Source of the DNA: Coprinellus micaceus
Lineage: Eukaryota; Basidiomycota; Agaricomycetes; Agaricales; Psathyrellaceae
Assembly: GCA_951394405.1 (NCBI GenBank)
Contig: OX596338.1
Span: 682,001-746,000, forward strand
Length of the DNA: 64,000 bases
Direction: 5' to 3'
Both the position numbers and the translations under genes were made by a program. Each line of letters opens with the position of its first letter. Positions within the stretch are counted from its first letter, which is position 1. The notes below the pieces were generated by a model. It ran no database searches, was not told where the DNA came from, and saw only the letters and a program-made list of their open reading frames with translations. Shown in pieces: positions 48,844 through 60,191 of this stretch.

Positions 48844-49335
48844 TTTATCTAACTTGCTGTATACTCTGCTACTCTCACTTGCTACTTTGTTTTGCCGTTT
48901 GTTTGTGTCCCTGCTGTCGATGGACGCCGCGGCGCTTATGAAATAGGCGCCCATGGGCGGGTTCGTCTTCTATGTACCGCCCACTCCTCTAGCTCTGTTT
49001 TTATAGCGCTCTCTACACCCTACGCTGCACATTTACATAGGCACTGACGTTCTTCGGCGCTCTCTTCCTTTCAATTATGAGGTGGCCCTATTTTCCTTTT
49101 TGTGTCGCCTCTACGTGATCGGAGGTTATCGGCTGGAGTTAATGCATGATGCCGGTTGCACTTACCATACACCCGCTCCCGTCAGATTGTCGCCAGGAGA
49201 CGCGTTTCAGACCCATTCAAAAGTGTATCATACCCGTGTGAGGCAGGCAAGCCTCAGGCACTGCCCGAAAGATGGCCGACTACCTCCCTTCTTCTCCAAC
49301 GACCACCTCGTCGTTGACACCTCGGTTCAGTCACC
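48844..49335. other. intergenic, 492 bases
   Basis: It carries the 3' flank of Rossmann copy A and the promoter of the receptor-like gene. A short imperfect inverted arrangement of GGCGC and GGCGCC occurs near 48930-48955. No coding frame supported. Confidence 0.5.
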
Positions 49336-50998
49336 ATGATCTTCCGAGCGCTGGTCGCCTTGCAAGTCCTCCTTTGCTTGCTGCGACTGGATCCTGCTTG
49401 GGGACGCGTAGTCAATAGGACAATTGACGACACCTTTGGCGACTCGGAGACGCAACGATTACCCTTGTACCTGCCCTCGACATCTGGCGTGTGGAAAGGC
49501 GCCTCCTGTTCTGGCTGTGCTATCAACCCAGATATCACCAGCGCATTCAAGAACACCTACCAGGCAGCCACATACGCTCCGGACTCGGGTAAAATCTCCA
49601 TTACTTTGGCTTTCAACGGTGAGTAGTATAGCACGCCGACACTCAGCGAAGCCACTTAACTCTACGAATAGGAACTGCGATATGGGTCTTCTTCATTCTC
49701 GCCAACAACGAGGGAGATGGAATAACGACCATCACCGATGTCAATTTCGCGATGGACGGTGAAGATACCCCGACCAACTTCAGACACGCCCCCGACCTCA
49801 CAACAAGGGAGCCCCTCTACAACCAACTGGTTTATAATCGTACCGACATGCCGTTCGGAACCCACGCGCTGGAAATCTTCGCCAATGCAAACTTCAATGT
49901 CTACGTCAACTTTGACTATGCAATCTACACGTGAGTCTTCGTAGGAACGTGTTAGGCTGCCGTGGCTTACGGGAATCGCATCCCTCTCTCAGGCATGATG
50001 ATGACCCGGGCACAACCACCACCACCAGCTCAACAACGACTGGCGGAACTACCACTCGGCCTACGACCACTAGCACATCAGGAACTGCGGGCTCAGGCGG
50101 ATCAGGGTCGGACTCCACCTCGTCGACTTCCTCAGGGCCCCCGGTGGGCGCGATTGCTGGTGGTGTGGTCGGAGGCATACTCGCGCTGGCCGCGATCATC
50201 CTACTCCTCTTCTGCCTCAGGCGAAGGCGTCGGAAACAAGAGTTTTTAATCGACCCCCCTCCCCCTCCGACTGCCCTCATGAGTGAGGCTGCTTACGACG
50301 ACAGCCTCAGGCCCAACCCATTTATTCAAGAGAATGCCTTCCAGTCTGGACCGTCATCCTCAGGCAACGGGCCTCTGTACAGCCCGGTTCCTAGTGGGAT
50401 GCGCAATCAATCGAATGGCGCCCCATCGACGAATTATGGGAGTCAGTATTCGGCCAACCGATATGGCGGTGTAGCAAGAACGGACTATGACTCCGATCAC
50501 GCTACAGCTGTTACTGGTGGGGTTGCGAGCATCCAAGGCTCTATGCCCTCGACATACAGCCAAAGCAGCTCTGGCGTTCTATCCGAGAAGCGGAGACGAC
50601 AGCAAGGTGGCGTTGTGCCTGGAGCGGCAGTGCTTTCAGCACCAAGCTCTGCCGGGGCAGACCGCTTCTCGACAGCTGGGGATTCGGACCAGCAAGAACA
50701 GATACGTCGGGCACGACAAGCGGAAATTGGAGATCGACTACGGACAGTGGAGCGGGAGATGAACGACTTGAAGCGGGGCCGGAGTGTGCGGGATAACGTG
50801 CAGCGGAGGGTCACCAACCCCGCCGATGCCAGGGAAGACGAGATCGCAGATATGAGGGAGGAGATGAGGAGGATGCAGGAGGAGATCATGCTTTTGAGGT
50901 CAAACCAAGCATCGGAGTGGGCGCAGGGTTTGACGGACGAGCCACCTCCAGGGTACAGCCCAAGACCTCTCTCAACGCAAGCCCACGCCGCCTCATGA
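49336..50998 (+). CDS. receptor-like single-pass membrane protein with beta-sandwich ectodomain
   Basis: Exons 49336-49618, 49672-49930, 49993-50998 give 515 residues. Residues 1-23 are a signal peptide (core LVALQVLLCLLRL). The ectodomain (about 24-181) has RTIDDTFGD, GVWKGASCSGC, GTAIWVFFILANNEGDG and HALEIFANANFNVYVNFDYA, a jelly-roll pattern common in agaric surface proteins. A Ser/Thr/Gly stalk (about 187-229) would be O-glycosylated. The membrane helix is at about 232-255 (GAIAGGVVGGILALAAIILL), followed by LRRRRRK. The cytosolic tail is disordered, with a predicted coiled coil near the end (EDEIADMREEMRRMQEEI) and PPPGYSPRP close to the C-terminus. It could be a wall or carbohydrate sensor; that is inference from layout. 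It converges with the secreted-protein gene 233 bases away. Confidence 0.85.
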
Positions 50999-51231
50999 CC
51001 ATGACCGAATGGGCTCCGGAGCCATCGCTATCTACTTATTCTGTTTTCTTTTTTTGGAGGGATTATACCATACTATTCAGCGGACACGACTACACGGCGG
51101 TCATTGTCGTAGACTGGCACATATTTCATCGTACACGTACATACACCCACATTCATTGGTTTTGCCTCACCATATAATTTACTCGCAACTTCTCTGTGGC
51201 ATAGTCTTAGGCAGCCGCTCCCATTCCCCCA

Positions 51232-51795
51232 CTAGTACGCAGGTGGACCTTGAGTGATTCCTGGAGGTTCTGACCTTGGCCCCGTTGTGGTGGGTCCAGG
51301 AGGCAGGGTAGACGACGGCCACGCACACCCGCATACGGGGCACCCAAATATACAAGTCCCAGTAACGGATGAAGTCGCGGTCATCCCACAGCAACAGGGC
51401 GGGCATATCGTTTGGAGGCACGTTGGGGTGCACGACGCCGAATGAGGCCGCGTGCTCGTGGTGGGGGTCGGCGAGGTCGATGTTGAGTCCGGAACGCAGC
51501 TGCACGTTGCGCAGGCGCACGGAGGAGTGAGGTCGATAACATGTGAACCTTTGGGACATTGGAAAATGCTGCAGGGTATTACTGTGGCCGGGCAGGGTAT
51601 AGGGCCGCAGGTGGTGGTCGTAGTCGGGGTGGGGAGTGGGGCCGTAGTCAGAGTTGGGGTCGTTATTGGGAATGGGCCGCCAGAGCTCGTAGGGACTAGC
51701 GTTGGGTTGTCTGCGGGGTGAGCGTGGACCAGACATGCCACTGAAAGGGGAACAACAAGTGTAGCAAAGAGGGTGCTGATAGGACGTTTGAGCAT
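51232..51795 (-). CDS. small secreted Cys-rich protein, copy A
   Basis: 187 residues from the ATG at 51795. A further in-frame codon upstream begins before a poor leader, so the ATG giving MLKRPISTLFATLVVPLSVA is preferred; it makes a good signal peptide ending near HAHPA. The mature part has a Thr/Pro-rich stretch, then a Cys block with CPKGSHVIDLTPPCACATC and SCVPD, a Ser/Thr linker, and a second Cys block (TICPPCCCGM and CIFGCPVCGCA). There are about 21 Cys in all. The spacing in the first block is weakly like antistasin-type repeats. A role outside the cell (wall, adhesion or interaction with other organisms) is likely but unproved. It is a tandem paralogue of the gene at 52110-52535. Confidence 0.75.
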   Translation of the reverse strand: MLKRPISTLFATLVVPLSVACLVHAHPADNPTLVPTSSGGPFPITTPTLTTAPLPTPTTTTTCGPIPCPATVIPCSIFQCPKGSHVIDLTPPCACATCSCVPDSTSTSPTPTTSTRPHSASCTPTCLQTICPPCCCGMTATSSVTGTCIFGCPVCGCAWPSSTLPPGPTTTGPRSEPPGITQGPPAY

Positions 51796-52109
51796 GATAA
51801 TCTCGGGGTGGTCGTTGTGGGTAGTTGCTCTGACAGGGGTGAAGATATACAAAGGCGATTGAATATGAATTCGACTTCTGTGATAGACGTCCAAGAAACC
51901 GTGGGTTTCTGCGAGACTCTCTGGCCTACCGACTGTAGACCATTGGGTAAAAGAAGCGAGGACGGGTAAACATGTCCCGCAAGAACGGGAAGCGTTGTGC
52001 TCAAGTCGAAGTCCTTCACTGCCTGCTAGCCTACTGATTTATTCGAGAAACGCCGGAGGCACAGGTACAGAGTTAGATTGAGAAGCGGTACGTTTGGTGG
52101 GTGCCGTGG
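51796..52109. other. intergenic between tandem secreted-protein genes
   Basis: 314 bases. A TATA-like GTATATC occurs on the minus strand at about 51844-51850, some 50 bases before the start of copy A. Nothing else was seen. Confidence 0.45.
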
Positions 52110-52535
52110 TCATCGAACGGCTACCACTGGGGCGTGAGGGCGGAAAAAGACCCGACCATTCACAGTAAAATAGCAATCGAGGGTTGCTCTCGCTCGCTGA
52201 GGGGACCGAGTGACCGCTGGCGCTGGAGGCTGGAGGGTAGGCGTTGCGGTGGATCCGGGTTCAAGGCTCTGGGGGTAATCCGGTTCGCAGGTGCACAAAG
52301 GGCACTCGCAAGGGACGTGTATTTCGGCAGGGTGAAAGCCTTTGGGACATCCACCACAAATGGTGAGGGGGCACGGGGGCCTGCATTTGGCTTGGTCGAG
52401 AGTTGGAGGAATCTCGACTGGCGCGCCGGTAATGGTGGGAAGGGCTGGCCTCTCTGCTGGGTGGGCATGCGCGAGATGCGCGATGGCCATGCTGGCTAAG
52501 AAGGAGATGAAGGCTTTGAGTTGGCCCCCGAGCAT
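52110..52535 (-). CDS. small secreted Cys-rich protein, copy B
   Basis: 141 residues from the ATG at 52535. The head is a signal peptide (FISFLASMAIAHLAHAHPA) whose end resembles that of copy A. The mature part has CPLTICGGCPKGFH then PCECPLCTCEPD, aligning with the first Cys block of copy A (CPKG-x-H, then PC-x-C-x-x-C-x-C-x-PD). It lacks the second Cys block and ends with a short unrelated tail. A strong TATA box lies upstream. Unknown function; secreted. Copy B is either a truncated duplicate or the ancestral one-block form. Confidence 0.7.
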   Translation of the reverse strand: MLGGQLKAFISFLASMAIAHLAHAHPAERPALPTITGAPVEIPPTLDQAKCRPPCPLTICGGCPKGFHPAEIHVPCECPLCTCEPDYPQSLEPGSTATPTLQPPAPAVTRSPQRARATLDCYFTVNGRVFFRPHAPVVAVR

Positions 52536-53223
52536 CCTGGAGGTGCGCGATTTCTGGTTTGGTGTGCATTTAAATGCGAGTTTGGCTGCCCTTTTATACG
52601 TTTACAAGTGAACATCAAATCCATGCAGATTTTGGTAGGATAAACGTACCTGTGGGATCTAGTGAGAAAGTCTAAGTGGCCCCCCCGAGTGTGAGGGCGG
52701 TTAGATCCCCCCGCACTATCCTCAAAGCGCGAAGAAGCAAGGAACCATTCATCGGCGGAGCGGCTGTCAAGTGAGGAGTTACTTCGAGGTACGCCCGAGC
52801 CGAAGGTGATCAGAGAAAATGGGGTCTTCACTCGACCACCTAGTTAGGACCAACGCGGGTGCCTTGGCCAGGCATTGACAAAGGCGGCCCCATGAAGGCA
52901 TTTTTGATTCTCAGGACCCGAAGTGTGCCCCGCGGTGGCTACGATCAGCTTTCAGTGGTTATTCATAACCTAGACCATCTAGCAAAAACCTCGGTTGCGC
53001 CCGAGTATACCTTGCTGAGGAGAGAACATCTTTCAGTTTTCGGCGAATAACCTGTAGAGTGTCAAGCAGTCGGTCCCTTGTCTGGGACATTGTGCAACGG
53101 GGCTTGGATATTATACATGGATTTGTGGACGATTCTGCGAGGAGAAGGCTGTCAGAATTGGTTCTCACAGGGGCACGAGAAAGCACCGACAAGAGCAAGC
53201 ACAAGAAACACAGATGCCCGAGT
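52536..53223. other. intergenic, about 690 bases
   Basis: Promoter of secreted copy B on the right of that gene, then the 3' flank of the small two-exon gene. A minus-strand frame at 52959-53204 contains a helical stretch (RDRLLDTLQVIRRKLKDVL) but starts with TTG and has no family match, so it is not called. Confidence 0.5.
52591..52598 (-). promoter_or_regulatory. TATA box of secreted copy B
   Basis: TATAAAAG on the minus strand lies 55 bases before the ATG at 52535, a good match to the consensus. Confidence 0.55.
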
Positions 53224-53680
53224 TCAAGACCTTTGAGGCGATGGCTCCTGGAACGGATCGCCGATTTCTAAAAGCATATGATTAGCTGATACCACCCTTA
53301 TATACAAGGATCGACGCACCTTTCCTCAGGTAATCGACCAAGCTCTGATCTAACAGCTCATCCTTCTCCCTCTTGCCTCCCGGCCCCTTTCCCTCCCACC
53401 CCAAACTATCCATCCTCCCCGAATTCTCCCTCCTCCTCGACTTCGCATCTCTATTCGATCCATGTCCTCCATGACTATACGCCGAGCTACCTCCAAGGCG
53501 CCTCTTTGACGAGCCCCCTGCGGCGCTGCTGCCAGCAATTGACTGGAGATGGCCAGAGATCGTGTTCAGGAATCCTTTATCGAAGCTGCCCCCAGAGGGA
53601 GCTTGGAAGTTGACTTCCTCGGTAGGAGGAGTGATATCGGAGGGTGTAGACGATGGCGAGTATTGTGTCGGGGAGTCCAT
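53224..53680 (-). CDS. small disordered protein of unknown function
   Basis: Exons 53680-53320 and 53267-53224 give 134 residues. The 52-base intron has donor GTGCGT, a branch-like GCTAATC and acceptor TTTTAG. Without splicing the tail would be a short unconserved extension. The head MDSPTQYSPSSTPSDITPPT is Ser/Thr/Pro-rich, the middle Gly/Ser/Arg-rich, and the end has an acidic-to-hydrophobic helix (KDELLDQSLVDYLRKEIGDP) that looks like the functional part. I do not recognise the family. The proteins of the neighbours give no hint of its job. Confidence 0.6.
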
Positions 53681-53848
53681 GTCTGGTTGTGGGGGTTCAG
53701 AGTCAAGCGCGTGCTGGCCATGTGGCTACGCGTCCAGCGCTAATATTCGGAGTTTCAAATTCAAATAGGGGCTTGGATTGTCCGATGCACAGCGCCCCAT
53801 TATAATGCTCTGGTATATGCAAACTATCACAGAATGACCAGTATACTA

Positions 53849-55186
53849 CTAGAATCTAACAAGAGTCTGATTGCGTCGGCGCCTATAGTCCTTCCCAGCC
53901 TCCCCGGCCCAGAACGACGTCTTCCAAGCACTCACATCCGTCCTCCCCAATCCACTCATCTCCGTCTTCTCCTTCGACCACCCAACCAGCATCGTCAAGA
54001 AAAACTGAGCCAGGCCGGACTCCCCATGGGTCATCTCATACGCAACATCCAACCCCTTCTTCTTATACGTCTCGCCATGGTACGTCCAGCAATCCGCCCA
54101 AGGTCGGATCCGTACCGTAATCGAAAGGTGGATGAACGGCACTTGGTAGAGGGGCGAGCGAGGCGCCAGGAAGTTCCCACAATGAAACAAATTGTGTGCG
54201 AGATCCAGCCTCTGGATACCGGGAGCCTGCTTCACGAACTCTTCGAGGAACGTAAAGTTTTGGGAGGGTTCGATGAAGTCGCAGGGGATGAGTGGATCGC
54301 CGACAATCTTCAGCACCGTCACTCCGGGAGCCCGGATACTCCCCAGGAAGGAGGCGGTTTGGTAGAGTTGGAAGTTCTCCGAAACGGCAAGGATCCGAAG
54401 TTGCGGAAGCTCGAGCTTGTCTTGAGGGAGCGTGGGCGACGATGGCGATTTCTTGTCCCTCAACGACCAAAGCAGAAGCACATCCAACTCAACGAGGTTG
54501 TAAAAATCTTCCGCGGGACGGCACACGCGTAGCCGTTCAAAGAGGTACCCCTCGCACGACAGATGCGTGACGAGGGGGTTATGCAGGTGCAACATATGGT
54601 CGACGTCACCGCTTTCCGCGCCAGATATTCCGAGCTGGCGAAGACTAGGGAACCGGATGGCGGACAACGTGTCGTCGAACTTGAGGGAATGGAAGCAGCC
54701 GGAGGATAAGAACAGGCCTTCAAGGTACGGAAATTTGTTGACGTTCAAACAGGCCAGTTGTTTAGGGACGCCGTCGCACACCTGGGGTCCCGAGAGGTGG
54801 AGATACTTGCAGCGCGTCGCGCATTGGGCGATAAAGTCAATCAAGTCCCAGTTATCTGTGAGGCGGGGACTGCTGTAGTAGTCTTCGGAGATGAAGATGG
54901 AGAGGGAGTAGGGCGAGGTGCGTTCCATCCATAGACTGTAGAGGTGCTTGGCCGTGGGCCTGCGCAGCAGCCTGTACGTCTCCATCTCCAGGTTGGACCA
55001 TAGGGAAGGAGTACTGATGACCAGGGCCCGCCAATCGGCGCAAACCCACGACAGGAGAAATGGGGCTCGTGAAGGTCGGACGACGCATCGGCTTCGAACT
55101 GACGTGGTGTTGTCGAGAAATACTGCCCAGCCGAACATATGCAACAGCATGTCCTCTGAAAGTCGATCATTTATCGAAGCGCCCAT
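53849..55186 (-). CDS. F-box-like protein, intronless
   Basis: 445 residues from the ATG at 55186, uninterrupted. The F-box-like head has RLSEDMLLHMFGWAVFL, then APFLLSWVCADWRALV and TPSLWSNLEM, with the same order and spacing as in the gene at 45970-47313 (APLLLTYVC, TPTLWSSLRI). Irregular leucine-rich strands follow (CKYLHLSGPQV, LRILAVSENFQL, IQRLDLAHNLFH). The C-terminus has a basic stretch. SCF adaptor function is inferred from the family. Both intronless copies are on the minus strand about 6.5 kb apart. Confidence 0.75.
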   Translation of the reverse strand: MGASINDRLSEDMLLHMFGWAVFLDNTTSVRSRCVVRPSRAPFLLSWVCADWRALVISTPSLWSNLEMETYRLLRRPTAKHLYSLWMERTSPYSLSIFISEDYYSSPRLTDNWDLIDFIAQCATRCKYLHLSGPQVCDGVPKQLACLNVNKFPYLEGLFLSSGCFHSLKFDDTLSAIRFPSLRQLGISGAESGDVDHMLHLHNPLVTHLSCEGYLFERLRVCRPAEDFYNLVELDVLLLWSLRDKKSPSSPTLPQDKLELPQLRILAVSENFQLYQTASFLGSIRAPGVTVLKIVGDPLIPCDFIEPSQNFTFLEEFVKQAPGIQRLDLAHNLFHCGNFLAPRSPLYQVPFIHLSITVRIRPWADCWTYHGETYKKKGLDVAYEMTHGESGLAQFFLTMLVGWSKEKTEMSGLGRTDVSAWKTSFWAGEAGKDYRRRRNQTLVRF

Positions 55187-56018
55187 TGTCGCAGGTCCTC
55201 ACTGCTACAACTTCGGCAAGTTAGAAAGGTGGGTATTGGACATAAATCACGACGACATACCATAACCTGGCGGAAAGAAGAGGGGGGAGCGGATTTGTGG
55301 GGCCCAGGTCGGTTATATGGGGTATTTCTAGGCTGGTCCGATTCAAGTGCGAGCGACCCACCCACGCGGGCATTGGTCGATCTCTCCCCAGTCTCGCTAG
55401 AGGAAGTCCAGGAGCCATCCTTGCAATATAGGGGGGATGGATACGGGGGTGCCCGAAGAGTCTGAGGACGTTCCTACGCGTTGGCGCGACCATGCACGTA
55501 GCCTCAAGCGGCAGCTTGAGAGGCGAGCGAAGGAAGGTAAGCCACAGAACTTCCCTACTCATTCCGACGGTGGATGGACGAGGATCCAGGGCTGTCCCGG
55601 AGAGTGGTGGGCTGAGATGGGTGTGGCTTCGTGGAATCCTTGAGGATAAACAGCGACGTTTTTTTCGAACAGGGGAAACTGATTAATAATAGTCCCTCGA
55701 AGCAGACTGGTATGCTGCTCGTACAGGGTTGCCCACAAGAGGGGCTAACGAACATCATGCGTCTGTGCAGGGCATTAGATCCGGACTTCCTGCTTGAATT
55801 AAGAGACGTACCAACGAATGAGGTTTGAGTAACCCCATCCCGGACGCGACGTGCCCTATTCCTACCCCACAATTGGACTCCCCAAGAGTCCTTCCGAGAA
55901 GTAAGTGTGTGGGTTGCCGGGGAGCCAGATCGTCTAGCGGGTATTTCAAAGTGATTTCCGGGTTGAGAGAATTCAAGGATAAGGGGACGCATGTGCGTGG
56001 TTGTCGAGTGGGTTCCCC
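55187..56018. other. intergenic, about 830 bases
   Basis: Promoter of the F-box-like gene on the left and 3' flank of COX16 on the right. The only coding candidate is the low-confidence two-exon frame at 55437-55686. Confidence 0.45.
55437..55686 (+). CDS. possible very small gene, two exons
   Basis: An ATG at 55437 opens a charged, helical frame (DVPTRWRDHARSLKRQLER) that runs to a good donor (GTAAGC) at 55537. Joining to 55583 would keep the frame and give 67 residues; another acceptor at 55590 gives a shorter tail. The first exon looks like protein, the second does not. Function unknown. It may be chance or the start of a gene with further exons that I could not place. Confidence 0.25.
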
Positions 56019-56481
56019 TCATTGCTTTGAATCAGGTTTTGAAGGTGCTTCCGTTGGTGGTACACCCCATTCCGGGAGACCCTTGGGCCTCTGAATGCGC
56101 TTCGGTTCCCAATCTTCGTTTGCTGCCGCACTCAAACGCTGCACTCACGTTCAGCACCTCAGCTAACCCATGGACTCGAAGAACTACTCACGAAATATTC
56201 CTCCTTAATGTCGAATTTCTTCCTGTTGCGATCCAATCCCAACTGCTGTTCCTTTGTGACCTGCCGCACGCGGAGTGAATACGTAAACGAGGCCGAAGTA
56301 ACGACCAACGCACCACTTTGACCTTCTGGTCGTGCAAGTCGTACCTTGTCTGCGTTACTTGCGACAAACCATACGAAGCGCCAACCATGAGCAATATGAA
56401 GGGGACACCGAACACGCTTGGGTGCCTCTTGATGGTCTTGCCGAAGTTGGTCTGCTTGAACGACCTCGAAGAGAACACCAT
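56019..56481 (-). CDS. COX16: cytochrome c oxidase assembly protein
   Basis: Inner mitochondrial membrane protein needed for assembly of complex IV, associated with Cox1/Cox2 maturation. Exons 56481-56314, 56260-56192, 56138-56019 give 118 residues, the usual size. All junctions are phase 0. The head is basic (FSSRSFKQTNFGKTIKRHP), followed by a single membrane helix at about 24-43 (VFGVPFILLMVGASYGLSQV), the TRYDLHDQKV segment, and the diagnostic RNRKKFDIKEEYFRLSA. The tail has EDWEPKRIQRPKG and PEWGVPP, as in other fungal Cox16 proteins. It shares a 228-base promoter region with ADE12. Confidence 0.93.
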
Positions 56482-56709
56482 CGTGAGTTCAGTATAGTAA
56501 TGAGGGCGTCGCCGCCGTTATACGTCGTGGTCGTCGTGGTTGACGTCGATGACGAGCTCAATCCGACAACACCGATCACGGAATCCGGCAACCCCCGGAA
56601 TTCGCATTTCTTCCCGACGCCGCAACTGGGTTAAACCACATTCACCTCTCTCAAGGTCTAGTCGACACCGCGAGGAATCTCTGGTATTTCTCCTTGAACC
56701 AGCGTCAGA
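56482..56709. promoter_or_regulatory. bidirectional promoter, COX16 and ADE12
   Basis: The ATG codons of two divergent housekeeping genes are separated by 228 bases. The region is rich in CG dinucleotides at its left end and lacks a convincing TATA box. Joint control is inference from position. Confidence 0.5.
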
Positions 56710-58278
<1,569 letters not shown>

Positions 58279-58439
58279 AATGTCAAATATCAATGTACAA
58301 GTATAACGTCCCCCCGTCTTCTTAATCCATAGACTATGTCGGTAGATGTGCCCTGGACATGATGCATACGATGGATTGGATAGATTGACACAGCGAGATA
58401 CGGGAGACACTTTCCACCCGCCTCAATACCTCGCAGGCC

Positions 58440-60093
58440 TCACATTGGAAGGACGCAACCCCGCACCTCCATGGACACCCCTTGGCGACCGAAAGTCACG
58501 CCCCTCAATTCGTCGGAATACTCGGTCACAAGCCTGTCGACTGTTGACGCGGTATCTGAAACAGCGACAAAGTTCCAGTGGCCGCCATCTCGAAGGGTTT
58601 GCCCAACCATTTCCCAGACGGTTTCCAGCCCTCGAAGAGGGCTGGTGTAGTCGTTTGCGCCGATGGTGGCCCGCACAATGTAGATATTGCCTTCAGCATC
58701 ACCAAGGACGCCGTCAACTCCCGGGAGGCTTGTTACTGTCGGCACCCAATAGAAGGGTGTGTTAAGGACAGCTTTTTCGAGGCCAGTTGCCGTCCCAGGA
58801 AGGAGATGAGTTGATGGGTACATCAAGTCGGTGCCCGCAGAATTGGCTCGACAGACAGACAGGGCCTCTCCGCCACTGCATAGGCGACGATGCATGCCCA
58901 TTTCGTAGCACCAGCTAGCAGTCTGTCTTGTCAACCGATGGGAGCTGAAATTGGGGAAGAGCTGTAGGGATTGTTCGTTCGACAACTCGGCACAACATGT
59001 GTCGAAGATGCGGCTGAGGTGGGGTGTCGGAATGAAGAACGTGTTTAGCTCCGACGACGCAATGCTTTCAAGACCAAAAGGACGATGAGGACGGGCGAAA
59101 AGAAGGTCCTGCTTGAACGTGGCGGAGGGGAGCGGGTTGGCGCATATACTCTGTGCTGTGGCCATTGCGTCCCATGCGAGATCCTCTTCAGCGGTTGATA
59201 TGTCGGACGTCTGCGCAAGGCTGAGAATTGTTCGAGTCGAGGGGCCCCACTTGTTGACAAGTGGGAAGGCACATCGTGGTTCGAGTTTGTGCTCCTTTCT
59301 AAAGAGAGCTAGTGTGAGCAGGGGGGTTCTGATGGATGAACACAGTGTCTACTTACAGGATTGCCGCAATCTCCAGCACATTGGGTAGGTCTGAGACCAC
59401 ACAGGTACCCCTCAGCTGCTTCACCCATCCCTTGAATGCGCTAAGCTTCTCAGACGTTGCCTGAATGACAATCTGAGCAGTGGAACGAAAGGCTTCGCAT
59501 GGCTGAGTGACATCAGCATTGCTGTCAACAAGCGCCCAACATTGTTCGAGTCGCCTATCGCTCTTGTGGAGAGTCACAGTCTTGGCGCCTTCCTCGTCAA
59601 AGATGGTGTACCTATGAGAACTGAATTGGACTGCCGTTGGGAGCTTGTTCTCTAGACGGTGCAAGAGAAGATATAGGAGGAAGGCGGTTTTCCCTGGAAG
59701 ACAAAGCGGCGTGTCAGTATGGGCGCTCACATTCGGATGGACGTGGTTGGTACACAGACCAATTCCTTCTTGACCGGTCACGGCGATCCCCACTGTTCGG
59801 CGATAACCCCTCGAAATGCCCTCCATCGCAGCACGAAGCTTGACATATTCATCGCGGACAACTAGAGCGTCCCTCACAAGTGTTGTCAAGGTGAGAGCTC
59901 TTTCAATTTGGCTCATTTCATCCAAGCAAACGTAATCGAACCGTTCGGGAATGTCGAGATATGTTGTGTTGCTATCGATGGGTTGGCCGGCGGGTATAAC
60001 GTCTTCACGGAGTATAGTTCCTCTGTGCTGCGGCCATTGCTTTCCCCAAGCCTTCTCATAGAGCGTAGCTGGATCGTTGATGAGGGATGGCAT
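58440..60093 (-). CDS. Crinkler/RHS-like P-loop NTPase
   Basis: Exons 60093-59760, 59693-59357, 59298-58440 give 509 residues. The frame is kept at both introns (66 and 58 bases). The Walker A loop is GQEGIGKT at 107-114, divided by the first intron, and KTAFLLYLLLHRLE follows it. A Walker B-like strand is CWALVDSN (Asp168), then a sensor-like IVIQATS strand. The start of the C-terminal half has AFPLVNKWGPSTRTIL, and its end has NIYIVRATIGANDYTSPLRG, which resembles a nuclease-like core strand. This layout fits the agaric NTPases related to oomycete Crinklers and trypanosome RHS proteins, known from established comparisons. There is no signal peptide, so it is intracellular. Function in fungi is unknown; conflict or transposon-linked roles have been proposed for the wider group. 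Confidence 0.75.
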
Positions 60094-60191
60094 GAGTGTG
60101 GCGAGCGAGAAGTGCGAGAGAATAGTCCCAGAGAATGCAAGTTTGTCTAGGTGTAGGTCTCACATAGGATACATTATTCAGCTACACGTTC

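Noticed and set aside
52959..53204. Minus-strand frame with a helical segment (RDRLLDTLQVIRRKLKD)
   Set aside because: Starts with TTG and overlaps the 3' flank of another gene; no family evidence.
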